A stretch of DNA of 46,411 nt, taken from assembly GCF_000264995.1 (NCBI RefSeq), contig NW_006767438.1:1603631-1650041 (forward strand). Reading direction: 5' to 3'. A model generated the notes under the pieces. The model saw nothing but the letters and a program-made list of their open reading frames with translations, ran no database searches and had not been told where the DNA came from. The stretch is from Punctularia strigosozonata HHB-11173 SS5 (Eukaryota; Basidiomycota; Agaricomycetes; Corticiales; Punctulariaceae). Positions 22,579 through 32,039 of the stretch are shown one piece after another. Within the stretch, counting starts at the first letter, position 1. Each line of letters begins with the position of its first letter. The translations under genes were made by a program, and so were the position numbers.

Positions 22579-23616
22579 CTACTGTCCATATACAACCTTT
22601 CTGTCGTCATCATCGTGAATACGGCTCATCTCCACTTGAACGTTAATCCCGCGCGGTTTGGAGACTGAAGAATTGATCGCGGTTGATCCCGACCCTTGCA
22701 AGCTGCTCGAAGTAAGCAATCCGGAGGAACCCCCCTTTCTGAGGGACCCGCGACCGTTAAGACTGAGATATGGGTCAACTTGGTTGTGAACGTAAGTCAC
22801 CGACGACTCACAAGACAAGCAGACTGTTCGAGTAAAGCTTCGCATAGAAAAGCAGGATGCCCAGCCAGATTGCGTTGTTGGGCATTGAAACGATGCAGGC
22901 AAGCATGAGTATCGATGCGATGCTCGTAACCGCCCCTGTCTCGACAGTCCACAGAGTGAGCTTGTCAAGGACAAGCCTCGTATTGCGGAACCTGCTCCGT
23001 CTACGTCTCAAGAGGAGAATGAGGGACATCGCGTTGTAGGCGTCGAGCGCCATGGTGTTGGCAATTGCTAGGTTCGTGAGCCACCGGTACTGCTGAACAA
23101 AAACGGGGAGAAGTCTAGCTTTAAGTGATGTGGCTGCGAGTGCGACGGCAAGGGCGAGGCGGAAAACCGAGCAAGTCCAACCAGGAATAGCAAAGATAAT
23201 CCTTGAGGACACGACATATATGCGCCATGCAAAGAACAATTGCACGGCACATCCAACGACGCCGGACAGTAAGACGCATGAAGCCAGGTCCCATGGGACG
23301 ATCAACAGCTCGAGAACTTTGCCGAACCGTGTGATCGTGGCACCGTAGAGGTAGGACCAGCTCAAAGCTGTGTGCAGAGCTTCCACAAGCCTGAACAAAG
23401 GTATATTATCAGATACGTGATGATAGCCCGTACGCTAATCATGTCTCCATACCACACAAAGCCGACTAGTATCTTGATGTACGCCTTGTCGCGCTTGAAA
23501 TGATCAGAAGCCAAATAAACGTATGTTTGCGTGGTCATAACACCGAATAGTACTGTGGAAATGAGAATTCCGATTTCCAGAGCACCAACGGATGTGTCAA
23601 GGGACAATGGCGCCAT
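22579..23616 (-). CDS. DUF6534-family multi-pass membrane protein (copy B)
   Basis: Close paralogue of the gene at 591-1637, with the same three-exon structure and splice phases and most residues identical across the membrane helices. The N-terminus is MAPLSLDTSVGALEIG. Splicing at the GTATGG donor again joins V-W to L-V-E-A-L-H-T-A-L-S-W. The last exon encodes the Ser/Gly-rich tail (LNGRGSLRKGG...). No disruption is visible, so both copies appear functional. The two copies differ most in the tail and in introns. Function is unknown. It sits between an orphan 7-TM exon and a long empty stretch. Confidence 0.88.
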
Positions 23617-24793
23617 GTCTATATTATATGCTGAGTATACTCCGGCGAGGATATAGGTGTACAGAATCACCTGATATTGCCAATCTTTCCATGCTCGCAG
23701 CTGGATTGCAGAGATTCAAGGGGAGAGGCAATATTACAGAGAGGAAGGCGGATGATGCTCAATGTATGTACTGAGCGGTGAATCCTGTACCAGCGTCAAG
23801 ATGGTTTTGTGGGTGACCTTTATAACGATGCAGTAATGGCAGTTTTCGTCACCACTAGATCGGTCATCAACCGCCGGTGATGAGTTCAAGGTTCGCAGTC
23901 CATGTGAGCACACACTATACTCGGAGCAGAAACTCGAATTCAGAAGGAAACGACTCTCTGCGGTACCTCCCGCGGCTCAATATGGCAGGAGGAAACCTCC
24001 GAATCGATCAGATCTGGTGCCGGTATTCGACCCGGACACTACTGATGATGATACCATGTCTATTGTTGAGTTGAATCGAGCGCCGTGGAAGGACAGCTTG
24101 TTGGCAAGGGTTAACAAGGACAGCATTCTGACTCCCCCCGTAAGCTATGTGCGCTGCACAGGAGGCATGGAATATTGAACTCCGCTTTGTTCCGGCATAA
24201 TCTCCGCACGAATATGACCAATCGGGTGCGTTGATTTGGGGGAGTCGGAACTCGGCGCGAGGCACCCCCTTACTCATGTCTGTACTGACTACCGGGCAAA
24301 CAACGACTCGGAGTACGTCACGCACAGGGACCGCAGTAAGATTCGAGGGGTCAGCGGTCAGGATTCATCACTAATCTCTGTCTCCGACGGGGTGCGCGTA
24401 AACGCTGCATGGCGAAGATGGTAGTGCCGCAGTGGGGCCCCGCTTGGTTGCAGATATCGCATTCGCCTCAGCCGACATCTTGACTGCGCATCCAATTCCG
24501 CGCAGACGGGCCATCAGCACCCAATACTCCCCCCTGCGAAACTGCTAAGCGCGATGCCCCAAAGCTCGTGGCAGTCAAAATTCGTGATTATTCCCGGGTC
24601 AAACCTGGTCATCCCTTGAGTGCATGCGGTGATATCAGATCATGCTGTCCAAGATCACGTCCCAATTCTTCGTGGTGATTAAATGCGGCGTCGCACACTT
24701 CCGAGTTCGTCACCTCGAATTGCGTCGGGCCCTACCTGCGCGAGGCGACGTCAGCCGAGGGTAGTCTTGATATAATATACAGAGACAATATGC
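23617..24793. other. Intergenic, no gene recognised
   Basis: Almost 1.2 kb without a supported gene. The first ~250 bp resembles the 5' flank of DUF6534 copy A (shared CCAGCGTCAAG motif), consistent with a duplication that included upstream sequence. Confidence 0.45.
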
Positions 24794-25165
24794 TCACATG
24801 GCGACGCAGACTGTGGGGTCTTTGCCCATCTCCGCGAATGCGTTTATGAGCTCCTCCGGCATGGGGTTGAGGCGGCAAACATGCAGCTGGAAGTACGCGC
24901 CGACGGCGGCCTGATACTCAGTGGGGCTTATGGTTCCATCTTCCTCGTGTTTGCGAAGCGTGTCTTGGAGCTCCTGCGGCAAACCGGCGCGCATCTCAGC
25001 GAGCGCAACCAGAGCTCCATGCACGTCAGACTGTCGGCAAGGATGAGCCGCTTCAGGCCCGGAGTGTGGTCCACGGCGAGCCGGTCGCCTAGGATCCTGC
25101 CCAACGAGCCCCCAAGATTGGCGAAGTCGTCCTGCATGGCCAGCTTCACGATTGCGGAGCTTCAT
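24794..25165 (-). pseudogene. Truncated, frameshifted proline iminopeptidase-like pseudogene
   Basis: Remnant of an alpha/beta-hydrolase of the proline iminopeptidase / amino-acid amidase type. One frame reads DDFANLGGSLGRILG, then DRLAVDHTPGLKRLI and LADSLT, which is the nucleophile-elbow region with the usual GHSWGG changed to GGSLGR. Homology then continues in another frame (LPQELQDTLRKHEEDGTIS ... PMPEELINAFAEM-KDPTVCVAM). The coding frame is therefore shifted near 25040. The N-terminal ~100 residues and the C-terminal half with Asp and His are missing. The fragment ends at what was an exon boundary (ATG-TGAGCAT, a former GT donor). Confidence 0.8.
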
Positions 25166-25333
25166 GCACGCGGACGAGGTAAGATCTGTGCTGCGCTTTG
25201 CGAACGTTCTTGCTCCCAGTCAAACATCTTGGGTATTCTAGACATATAGTCGTGATCGTCTTGATGCACAGAATGTTTGTCTCTTAGTTGTGCAGGGACA
25301 TCAGACTAGACGTTCAGAATGTTAAGACTAATC

Positions 25334-26658
25334 TCATACAACTGCTTCTCGATTCCCGTCGTCAGCAATCGATCCTTCTTCCCGCCTACTACCCTTACTC
25401 TCCATAGCACCCAAACCCTCCACCCCTCCATCCAACTCAATCCCCTCCACCTCGCAGCCCTCTATCTCATCCTCCGGCGTCATCGGTCGGAAGCGTATGC
25501 GAGAGAGGACATGCTTCTTAGTGCTAGCGTTTGAGGACCACAGCGAGTGGGGCTGTCCCCCTGAGCTTCCTTCGCCGGATCTGGATAGGTAGGTAGATGC
25601 TGCGCGTGTTTGGCCGGAGACGGAGGTGATGCCTAGACCAATGCGAACTATTATCATGGAGAACACGAGGCCCTGGGTATGCCAGATAAATAAGCAGTCT
25701 TCATGTGCACAATATGAGGATGAACGACATACGACGATGGGTGAAATCTGTGAGGTATTGGCGTCAGGTTTGACCAACTCGTTTGGGTGAAAGCAACACT
25801 TGCCGCGTCCAAAAGAACATACTGGAACCACGATCCCCTCTTAAACAAGATCAACAGCGCAATAAGCGTTGCCGAGTACACCGCGCCGCTTTCAATGACA
25901 AGTAGTATGATCGGGCGTAATGTGATGCAAAGACGGGCGCGGTGGGTACGACGCGGGCCATGGTGTATATGATCCCGATCCCGGTCGCTGTGTGTGCTTG
26001 AGTGCCAGTGCGTTACAATGTAAAAAGAGGAAAGGGGTTGAACCTGTGCTTCCGCAGAGGAGGAAGAGTGGAAAGATGACGATGAGTTTCCGGTGCCCTG
26101 AGACAATGTAGCATCTGTCGAGCTGTAGCACGGTGAGTGTAAAGCTGATCTAGAAGGTAGACGGTACCTACTACGATGGCATCGCCGACAAGGGTTTGGG
26201 CGACGTATATAGTAGTGCCGAAAAGCTGTGTAAATTGCGAGAGCTCGTTGAAGAATGCTGCCGGTCCTCCAAGCGCGTCTCGGTGAATGATAAACGCTTG
26301 GATTATCCGTGTATAATTCACACATATGTGCTGACAAATTCAAGCCTCAATATCTCTGAGAGAGACAGTACTAACCATGGTAGCGAGAGTGAACATAACG
26401 ATGACGATAGAGAGCGATTTTTTATTTCGTGGCTGGTCTGGTCGTCTCCTATGAAGCAAGACCCAGCATGTGAGAATGAAAACGACGGTGTATGCGCCTA
26501 AACAGAAATTAATGTATGGTATGTGCGTAAGAGCAGCACAAGACGTACCATACAGCAGAGTCTGAATGAATATCGACACGAGCTTGGCCTGTAGAGAACA
26601 CGTTGAGCCAAGTACTAGAGCGGAGTCAAATACGTACCTCATCGGCCGCGAAAGCCAT
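25334..26658 (-). pseudogene. 7-TM agaricomycete membrane protein with frame-shifting deletion
   Basis: Same family as the intact gene at 30270-31532. It starts MAFAADE in a short first exon (26658 down), splices to AKLVSIFIQTLLYG, then AYTVVFILTCW, LATM-HICVNYTRI, GGPAAFFNELSQFTQLFG, VAQTLVGDAIV and CYIVSGHRKLIVIFP. After ATGIGIIYTMARVVPTAPV the next family segment (LRPIILLVIESGAVYSA) appears immediately but in another frame. About 45 residues including one transmembrane helix are missing relative to the intact copy. Downstream exons (FQYVLLDA ... GLVFSMIIVRIGLG and an acidic tail) remain well preserved, so the deletion looks recent. An unrecognised splice could rescue it, but I see none. 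Confidence 0.75.
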
Positions 26659-27474
26659 CTTGCGGGAAAGGGCGAGAAGGCGAGGAACCTGTCGCTGAGA
26701 GCGGAGCAGCAAGTCTTGTATAAACCATGCTGGATGAGGCTGTCGGTGACAAAAATTCCCCGTTCCGAATCCACTGGATCATGAAATGTACGGGAAGAAG
26801 ACAGGTATACCGCATACCCCAAATTTCAAGGCTGGATAGCAGGACGCGTGGGATTGGGAATCTTGCTTCCGATGAGGTGAGAGTCTCTGAGTAGGTAGAA
26901 GCCAAGCTGTCCGCCACCTGCTGTCGGTGTGCCCGATCTGTCGTTCCCAGAAGACCAGAATAGGGTGTACGAAACTTAGAAGACAAAAATACCGGATACC
27001 GCAATTCTCAGAGCGGGACCGGCGGCAAGAGTGTCTAACTATATGCCAAGCTGTCCTCGCACCACCTGTCGTTGGTGCCCAACCTACCCCGTTCTCAAAC
27101 CAAGGCATCAAGAAGCTATTCAGGAATTACCGCAGGAATCCTGTATACCCCAATTCCGGTCCGAGCCGGACACCACCGCGTACACGGCGAGTACCAAGAA
27201 AACTGAGACGAGTTCTTCAGAACTGCAGTCGAACGAACCCGTGTCGGTCTCCTGTGCCACGATACGCCCAGCGCTACCTCTCCATACGTGAGAATGGCTC
27301 TGCTTCGTTCAATATTAACCGCACAAAGGAGATACAGCCTAGCTTCTATTGGACATCAGCACGCTGCGGCACACGGAGCAAATGGGAACACATCGATGTG
27401 TCGTTCTGATAGTGACTGTAACCGCGTACAATTCGCCGGTATATACAGAACGCGCCTCCCTTCCGATTACAAAG
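26659..27474. other. Intergenic with degenerate internal duplication
   Basis: 816 bp between the 7-TM pseudogene start and the IGPS stop. Two similar stretches (about 26797-26950 and 26979-27100) share GAAGACA...ATACCG...ATACC and GCCAAGCTGTCC...CACCTG...TCG motifs at slightly different spacing, so this is an old imperfect tandem duplication. No supported gene. Confidence 0.45.
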
Positions 27475-28344
27475 TTATGCATCCGTCGGCCAGTCGAGCA
27501 GCTGTCTGATGAACTCGGCCGTGTTCTCCGCCTTCATGAGAGCCTCCCCAACCAATACGGCATGCACGCCCTGCTCCTTGTACACGCTCACGTCCTTCTG
27601 GTCCGAAATACCGCTAAGTGCGCAGAACACGACCTCGCGCCCCTTGACCATGTCGACGAGGCGGCTCGTCGTTCCCATGTCGACGTTGAAATCATGTAGG
27701 TTCCGGTTGTTCACACCGATCACCTTCGCGCCAAGCGCGAGAGCTCGCTGCATCTCGTCCGCATTGTTGACCTCCACAAGCGGCTCCATCCCAAGCGAGA
27801 GCGAGTATGCGTACAGGCGCTCGAGTATCTCGGGCGCGAGCATGGCGACAATGAGGAGGACGGTGTCAGCGCCCCATAGGCGTGCCTCGGCGATCTGATA
27901 CTCGGAAAAGATGAATTCCTTCCGCAGAAGCGCGGGCCTGTCGGGCCCTAGGTCGTCGACAGCCTGCCGGGCAAGGCGGAGGTCGAGGAGAGATCCCTTG
28001 AACCATTTAGGCTCTGTCAGAACCGAGATGACGCTCGCGCCCGCTTGGGCGTACGCACGCGCCTGGCGCGGCGCATTCGCAGAGAGCGCGATGTCACCTT
28101 TGCTCGGGCTCGCGCGCTTGATCTCTGCCATGAGAGAGAGACCCGGGTTGGATGAGGATGTGGATGGGTTGCGCTTGAGGCGGGGGATGAGAGGGATGAG
28201 GGACGGCGCGAGGCCCATGGCAAGGTAAGCGTCAAGGTCAGCGGAGGAGGTGCCAGGCGTGGCTTGCGCGGCGGCGACGTCTTGTTGACGCTGCGCGTAG
28301 ATTTTTTCGAGAATGGTGGGCACTTTTCCCTGCGGCGAAGCCAT
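27475..28344 (-). CDS. Stand-alone indole-3-glycerol-phosphate synthase
   Basis: Converts 1-(o-carboxyphenylamino)-1-deoxyribulose-5-phosphate to indole-3-glycerol phosphate in tryptophan synthesis. A single uninterrupted exon encodes 289 residues from [19 protein letters not shown], which I prefer to an ATG 11 codons upstream. The (beta/alpha)8-barrel residues of the family are all there: E74/K76 in [12 protein letters not shown], the phosphate-loop region [12 protein letters not shown]142 in LLRKEF, E191 in PLVEVNN, N213/R214 in GVNNRNL, and S244/G245 in CALSGI. In fungi this activity is normally the middle domain of a trifunctional protein (glutamine amidotransferase, IGPS, PRA isomerase). 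Here it stands alone, with no isomerase sequence in the ~800 bp downstream. The sequence is fungal-like. It lacks introns, unlike its neighbours, and is divergent from an aldo-keto reductase. Confidence 0.95.
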   Translation of the reverse strand: MASPQGKVPTILEKIYAQRQQDVAAAQATPGTSSADLDAYLAMGLAPSLIPLIPRLKRNPSTSSSNPGLSLMAEIKRASPSKGDIALSANAPRQARAYAQAGASVISVLTEPKWFKGSLLDLRLARQAVDDLGPDRPALLRKEFIFSEYQIAEARLWGADTVLLIVAMLAPEILERLYAYSLSLGMEPLVEVNNADEMQRALALGAKVIGVNNRNLHDFNVDMGTTSRLVDMVKGREVVFCALSGISDQKDVSVYKEQGVHAVLVGEALMKAENTAEFIRQLLDWPTDA

Positions 28345-28542
28345 GGTGGTCTGCAGTAAGGTTATGACAACTGGCAAGGATGTGGATGGAGACTCAGAGA
28401 GGCAGTTATATCGTGTCGGAGTCGAAACGTGAATCGGAGATGACGAGATGACTGCATTTCCACGTGACGATCTTCTTAAGACGCCGGCGGTAGCTTTTAT
28501 GTAAGCCTGTTGCCCTCAGCTCTCTGACCGAGACCGTGCAGT
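28345..28542. promoter_or_regulatory. Compact divergent promoter region (IGPS / aldo-keto reductase)
   Basis: Only 198 bp separate the two divergent start codons, so both promoters must overlap or be very short. No specific regulator motif was identified. Function is inferred from layout. Confidence 0.6.
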
Positions 28543-29846
28543 ATGTCCGAGCAGATACTCGGATTTCGGCTCAACAATGGTCTGCTCATGCCTGCGATTG
28601 GCATAGGGTATGTCTATCACATCACTATTTCCTCTGAGCTCATCGTAAATATGTGTATTCAGATGTTGGATGGGCATTCCCTTCGCTGGCGAAGGCGATC
28701 ACGTCACTGAGATGGTCAAAAAAGCACTCGCTACAGGTTATCGGCACATTGATACGGTTCGTCTCTTCGCGCTTTTCCCTTCGAGTCGATATCCGACCCT
28801 GAGTCTCGCTTCTACGCAGGCTGCAAATTACGGTAAGCATACTTAGCCATTTCGGCGTGCTTACCCCTGATTGTCTTCGACTGAAATTGTAGGTAACGAG
28901 CGATCCGTAGGCCGCGCACTGCGCGAATCGGGTGTTGCGCGCGGTGATATCTGGATTACCACCAAGCTCGAGTACGTGTTCGTTGCAATCCTCCTTGGCC
29001 GATCAAGTGATACAGTCTTCAAACAGCCATAAGGATCATGGTCGAGTTGCGCAGGCGCTAGACGACAGCCTTGCAAAGCTCGGGGTCGATTACGTAGACC
29101 TCTATCTCGTTCACTGGCCTCTTGCCGTAGATCCAGACACAGGTTTGCTCCTAGCTCATTATCTATGCCAATCGCTGAATACCGGTGCCTCTGTGTGGGA
29201 AATCAACAGGACGAACACTACAGCCAGACGAACACCCCACTATTGCCGACACATGGGCGCAGATGGAAACCCTCCTCCTCACAGGCAAAACACGTACCAT
29301 AGGTGTATCCAATTTCAGCATCAGAACCCTTTCCATTCTCCTCGCAACCCATACCAAGATCACGCCTGCCGTGAACCAAGTCGAGATGCACCCGTACCTC
29401 CCGCAGCACGCTCTGCGCGCATTCTGCATAGAGCGAGGTATACATCTCACCGCGTACTCGCCTTTAGGTAAGAATGAGCTCAAGGAAGAGGAGGTGCTGG
29501 TACGGATTGCGGAGGGGAGGGGAAGCGTGCCAAGGGTTGTGCTAAGCTGGGCGGTGCAGCGCGGAACGAGTGTCGTGCCGAAGACGTCGCACGAGGAGAG
29601 AATGAGGGAGAACTTGCAGGTGAGCGAGCGTGGCATTTTTGTCGGGCTTTGAGAAGCTTAATGATGTTGTAGTTCTTAGAGTTGAGCTCCGAGGAGATGG
29701 AAGCCATAGACGGGCTGCACACAATGAGTTCGGGGAAGCACAGGAGTGTGTGCAAGTTCCATTCAACCGAATTCGGCGGGTCGTGCTTCGGTTGGACGTA
29801 TGCTCAGCTCGGGTGGAACATGACTGTGGGGGGCGTAGCTAACTGA
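28543..29846 (+). CDS. Aldo-keto reductase
   Basis: Soluble NADPH-dependent carbonyl reductase of the aldo-keto reductase superfamily. It starts MSEQILGFRLNNGLLMPAIG and is split by about six short introns. Splicing restores DTAANYGNE with the catalytic Asp and Tyr, TTKL with the catalytic Lys, and LVHWPLAV with the active-site His. Later come GKTRTIGVSNF, NQVEMHPYLPQ, AYSPLG and VVPKTSHEERM, the last being part of the NADPH 2'-phosphate pocket. The final exon (LELSSEEMEAIDGLH...) ends FGWTYAQLGWN...VAN. All catalytic residues are present, about 315 residues in total. It is divergent from the stand-alone IGPS across 198 bp, so the two may be co-expressed. Its substrate is unknown. Confidence 0.92.
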
Positions 29847-30269
29847 GTGCAAACGATGGCGTGAATCGGTAGATTGCACCGATACGGCCGAAGGACTCGT
29901 GGTATGTAGGTGCGTGTATGGGCTTTGCGCACAGACTGATGTGGATGAGAAAAAGAATCTATGAAGGCAGTCCACCGGATAGATCACGTCCGCTTCAAAT
30001 TTAGCGTCCCACCGTGACTACTCGTTTGTTGGCCACCTATACGTTGCGTGCGCTCGTGCCGTTTCTGAAGCCAATGCCGTTCTACAGCCCGTGCATCAAC
30101 GCGTAGTCATGTTCTTGGAGAGGCGTGGGCGAAGCGTCTCAGAAGGGGAAGAAGTGCGCCCGCTGTGAACTAGCTCTCCGACGGGCCGCCGATTGGTCCC
30201 TCTCACGGTACGATAAGATACAAAACTTGGGACACCATTGCAGCTGAGTGAGAGCGCCGACTTCGCGCG
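29847..30269. other. Intergenic, no gene recognised
   Basis: 423 bp between two plus-strand genes. It holds the reductase 3' end and the promoter of the 7-TM gene. No supported coding sequence. Confidence 0.45.
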
Positions 30270-31532
30270 ATGCCGTTTCCACCACAGGAGGTGAGCGCTG
30301 CCCCTAGGCTTGGCGCGTGCCTTCCATAGTCTGACTTGATACCATCTGCACCGACTATAGTCTAAACTGGTTTCCATCTTTTGCCAGTCGGTTCTCTATG
30401 GTGCGTGGTCCATTCGAGTTCGTGGCATAGCCAGTGTTCCAAGTTACTTATCTGTCGGCCAGGGGCCTACACCATGTTGTTCGTCCTAACGACATGGATG
30501 CTGATCACCCGTCGACCTTTGCGCAAGCCCATGCTGTTTGTCTCGACGCTGATGTGGGTTGTGGCTACGATGGTAAGGTCATCTCATTCATATTCCATAT
30601 CTCTGCAACTCGGCGTACCGACTGTAGCATGTCGCAACAAACTTTACGAGGATCATCAAGGCATTCATCACCTTCTCTGACGCACCCGGAGGGCCCGCTG
30701 CATTCTTCAACAGGTTCTCAGAATTCACACAGATGTTCGGGAGCACGCTCTACGTCCTGCAGACTTTGATCGGTGATTCGATGGTGGTGCGCCGTCCGAT
30801 TACTCGGCGGCACTCACATGACGCTAACATGACTGCGGCGCCAGCTTTACCGATGCTATCTGGCCTGGGAGCGTAAATTCACCGTCATCGCCTTCCCTCT
30901 CCTTTGTCTCTTCGGAAGCACCGGTAAACTTTCACATTCATCACCCCAAGCCCCGCAATCTCATGCACGTTGCGCATAGCGACAGGCATTGGCATCCTAT
31001 ATTCTTTCGACCGCGTTAACCCCGAAGCCAACATCTTCGTCCACCAGCTCTCCCAATGGATCACCGCCTTCTTCTCCATGACCTTCGCCACCAACGTCCT
31101 TTGTACAGTGCTTGTCGCATTCCGCGTCTACCGTCTTAACCGAAAACAGCTTATCGGCGCCCGCGCGCGCCATCTGCGTCCACTCCTGCTTATCGTCGTC
31201 GAGTCCGGTGCTGTATACAGCGCGTGGTTGATGGCACTTCTCATACTTTATAACACCGACTCCTGGTTCCAGTACGTGGTGCTCGACTCGGTAAGTCTCT
31301 CTTCCCGTACTCCATCCGTCGAAGTCTTAGCTTCGGCTTAACACAGGTCTCGCCTATCGTCGGCATCGTGTTCTCTGTCATTATCCTCCGCATCGCCATC
31401 GGCGTGACCTCGGAGGAGGGAGAGACGGCGCTCCTGGGCTCGCCCGGTGGGCAGTTGTTCTCCATGGGGCGCCTGCCCTCGCGGGGTGGCACGCATCAGC
31501 CCAAGACTGGAGACGAGGATGCGTCAGTTTAG
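30270..31532 (+). CDS. 7-TM agaricomycete membrane protein (subgroup I, intact)
   Basis: Seven-helix integral membrane protein of a large, unnamed agaricomycete family, function unknown. A seven-codon first exon (MPFPPQE) splices to SKLVSIFCQSVLYG, then AYTMLFVLTTW. Further exons encode HVATNFTRI, GGPAAFFNRFSEFTQMFG, STLYVLQTLIGDS, a cytoplasmic LYRCYLAWERKF and a helix ending FGSTATGIGILYS. After that come PEANIFVHQLSQW, a helix ending LVAFRVYRLNR, IVVESGAVYSAW and FQYVVLDSVSPIVGIVFS. The tail is hydrophilic (EEGETALLGSPGG... DEDASV). All junctions are GT...AG and stay in frame. It is the reference for judging the broken copy at 25334-26658. Confidence 0.85.
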
Positions 31533-32039
31533 GTATGAAAAAATATCGGGAAATAAAGAGACATACGTCGAAGAAAGAGGTTGTATGATAGTGCAATGGC
31601 TAGTGCATCGCGGTGGCAGATATATCCTCCTCGGTCAAGTTCGTGTCGTTGAAGCCTTCGCCGATATTTCTTCCCATCTTCTCGTCTCACCGCTCCACAC
31701 TTTATAAGGGTATAGCCTCGCAGCCGTAGTTAGACTTTTTGTGAACATAGCATGGTCTGTACCCCATGTTCGATGTGCACAAAGCCCGGAGAACCAAATC
31801 GGGGATTGAACTGATAAGCACAGTCGGAGGTAACACTTCGACGCTTTACCTGACGGAAATGATCTTGCTTGTAATCCGCATCGTCGAGAATCCTTGCATA
31901 CATATGATCACCACGCCGGTGTCAGCATCAAATGTCAGAGTATCGAAGAGCGAATTCGGTATGTAGCTATTTATTTCAATCCTCGGTCCGGTACCATGCA
32001 CATGGCCTGGTAGATAACATTCCAGTAGCTGGATCAGAG
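31533..32039. other. Convergent intergenic region, no gene recognised
   Basis: 507 bp between the ends of two converging 7-TM genes. Short frames only (for example 31766-31966 plus), with no homology. Confidence 0.45.

Noticed and set aside
360-24250. GGGGGAGTCGGAAC shared at about 384 and 24239 as part of the DUF6534 duplication
   Set aside because: Only about 14 bp match and the positions fall on opposite flanks of the two copies, so chance similarity is likely.
27475-28344. IGPS as a fragment of a full trifunctional tryptophan gene
   Set aside because: It has its own start and stop, and no isomerase or amidotransferase sequence was seen on either side.
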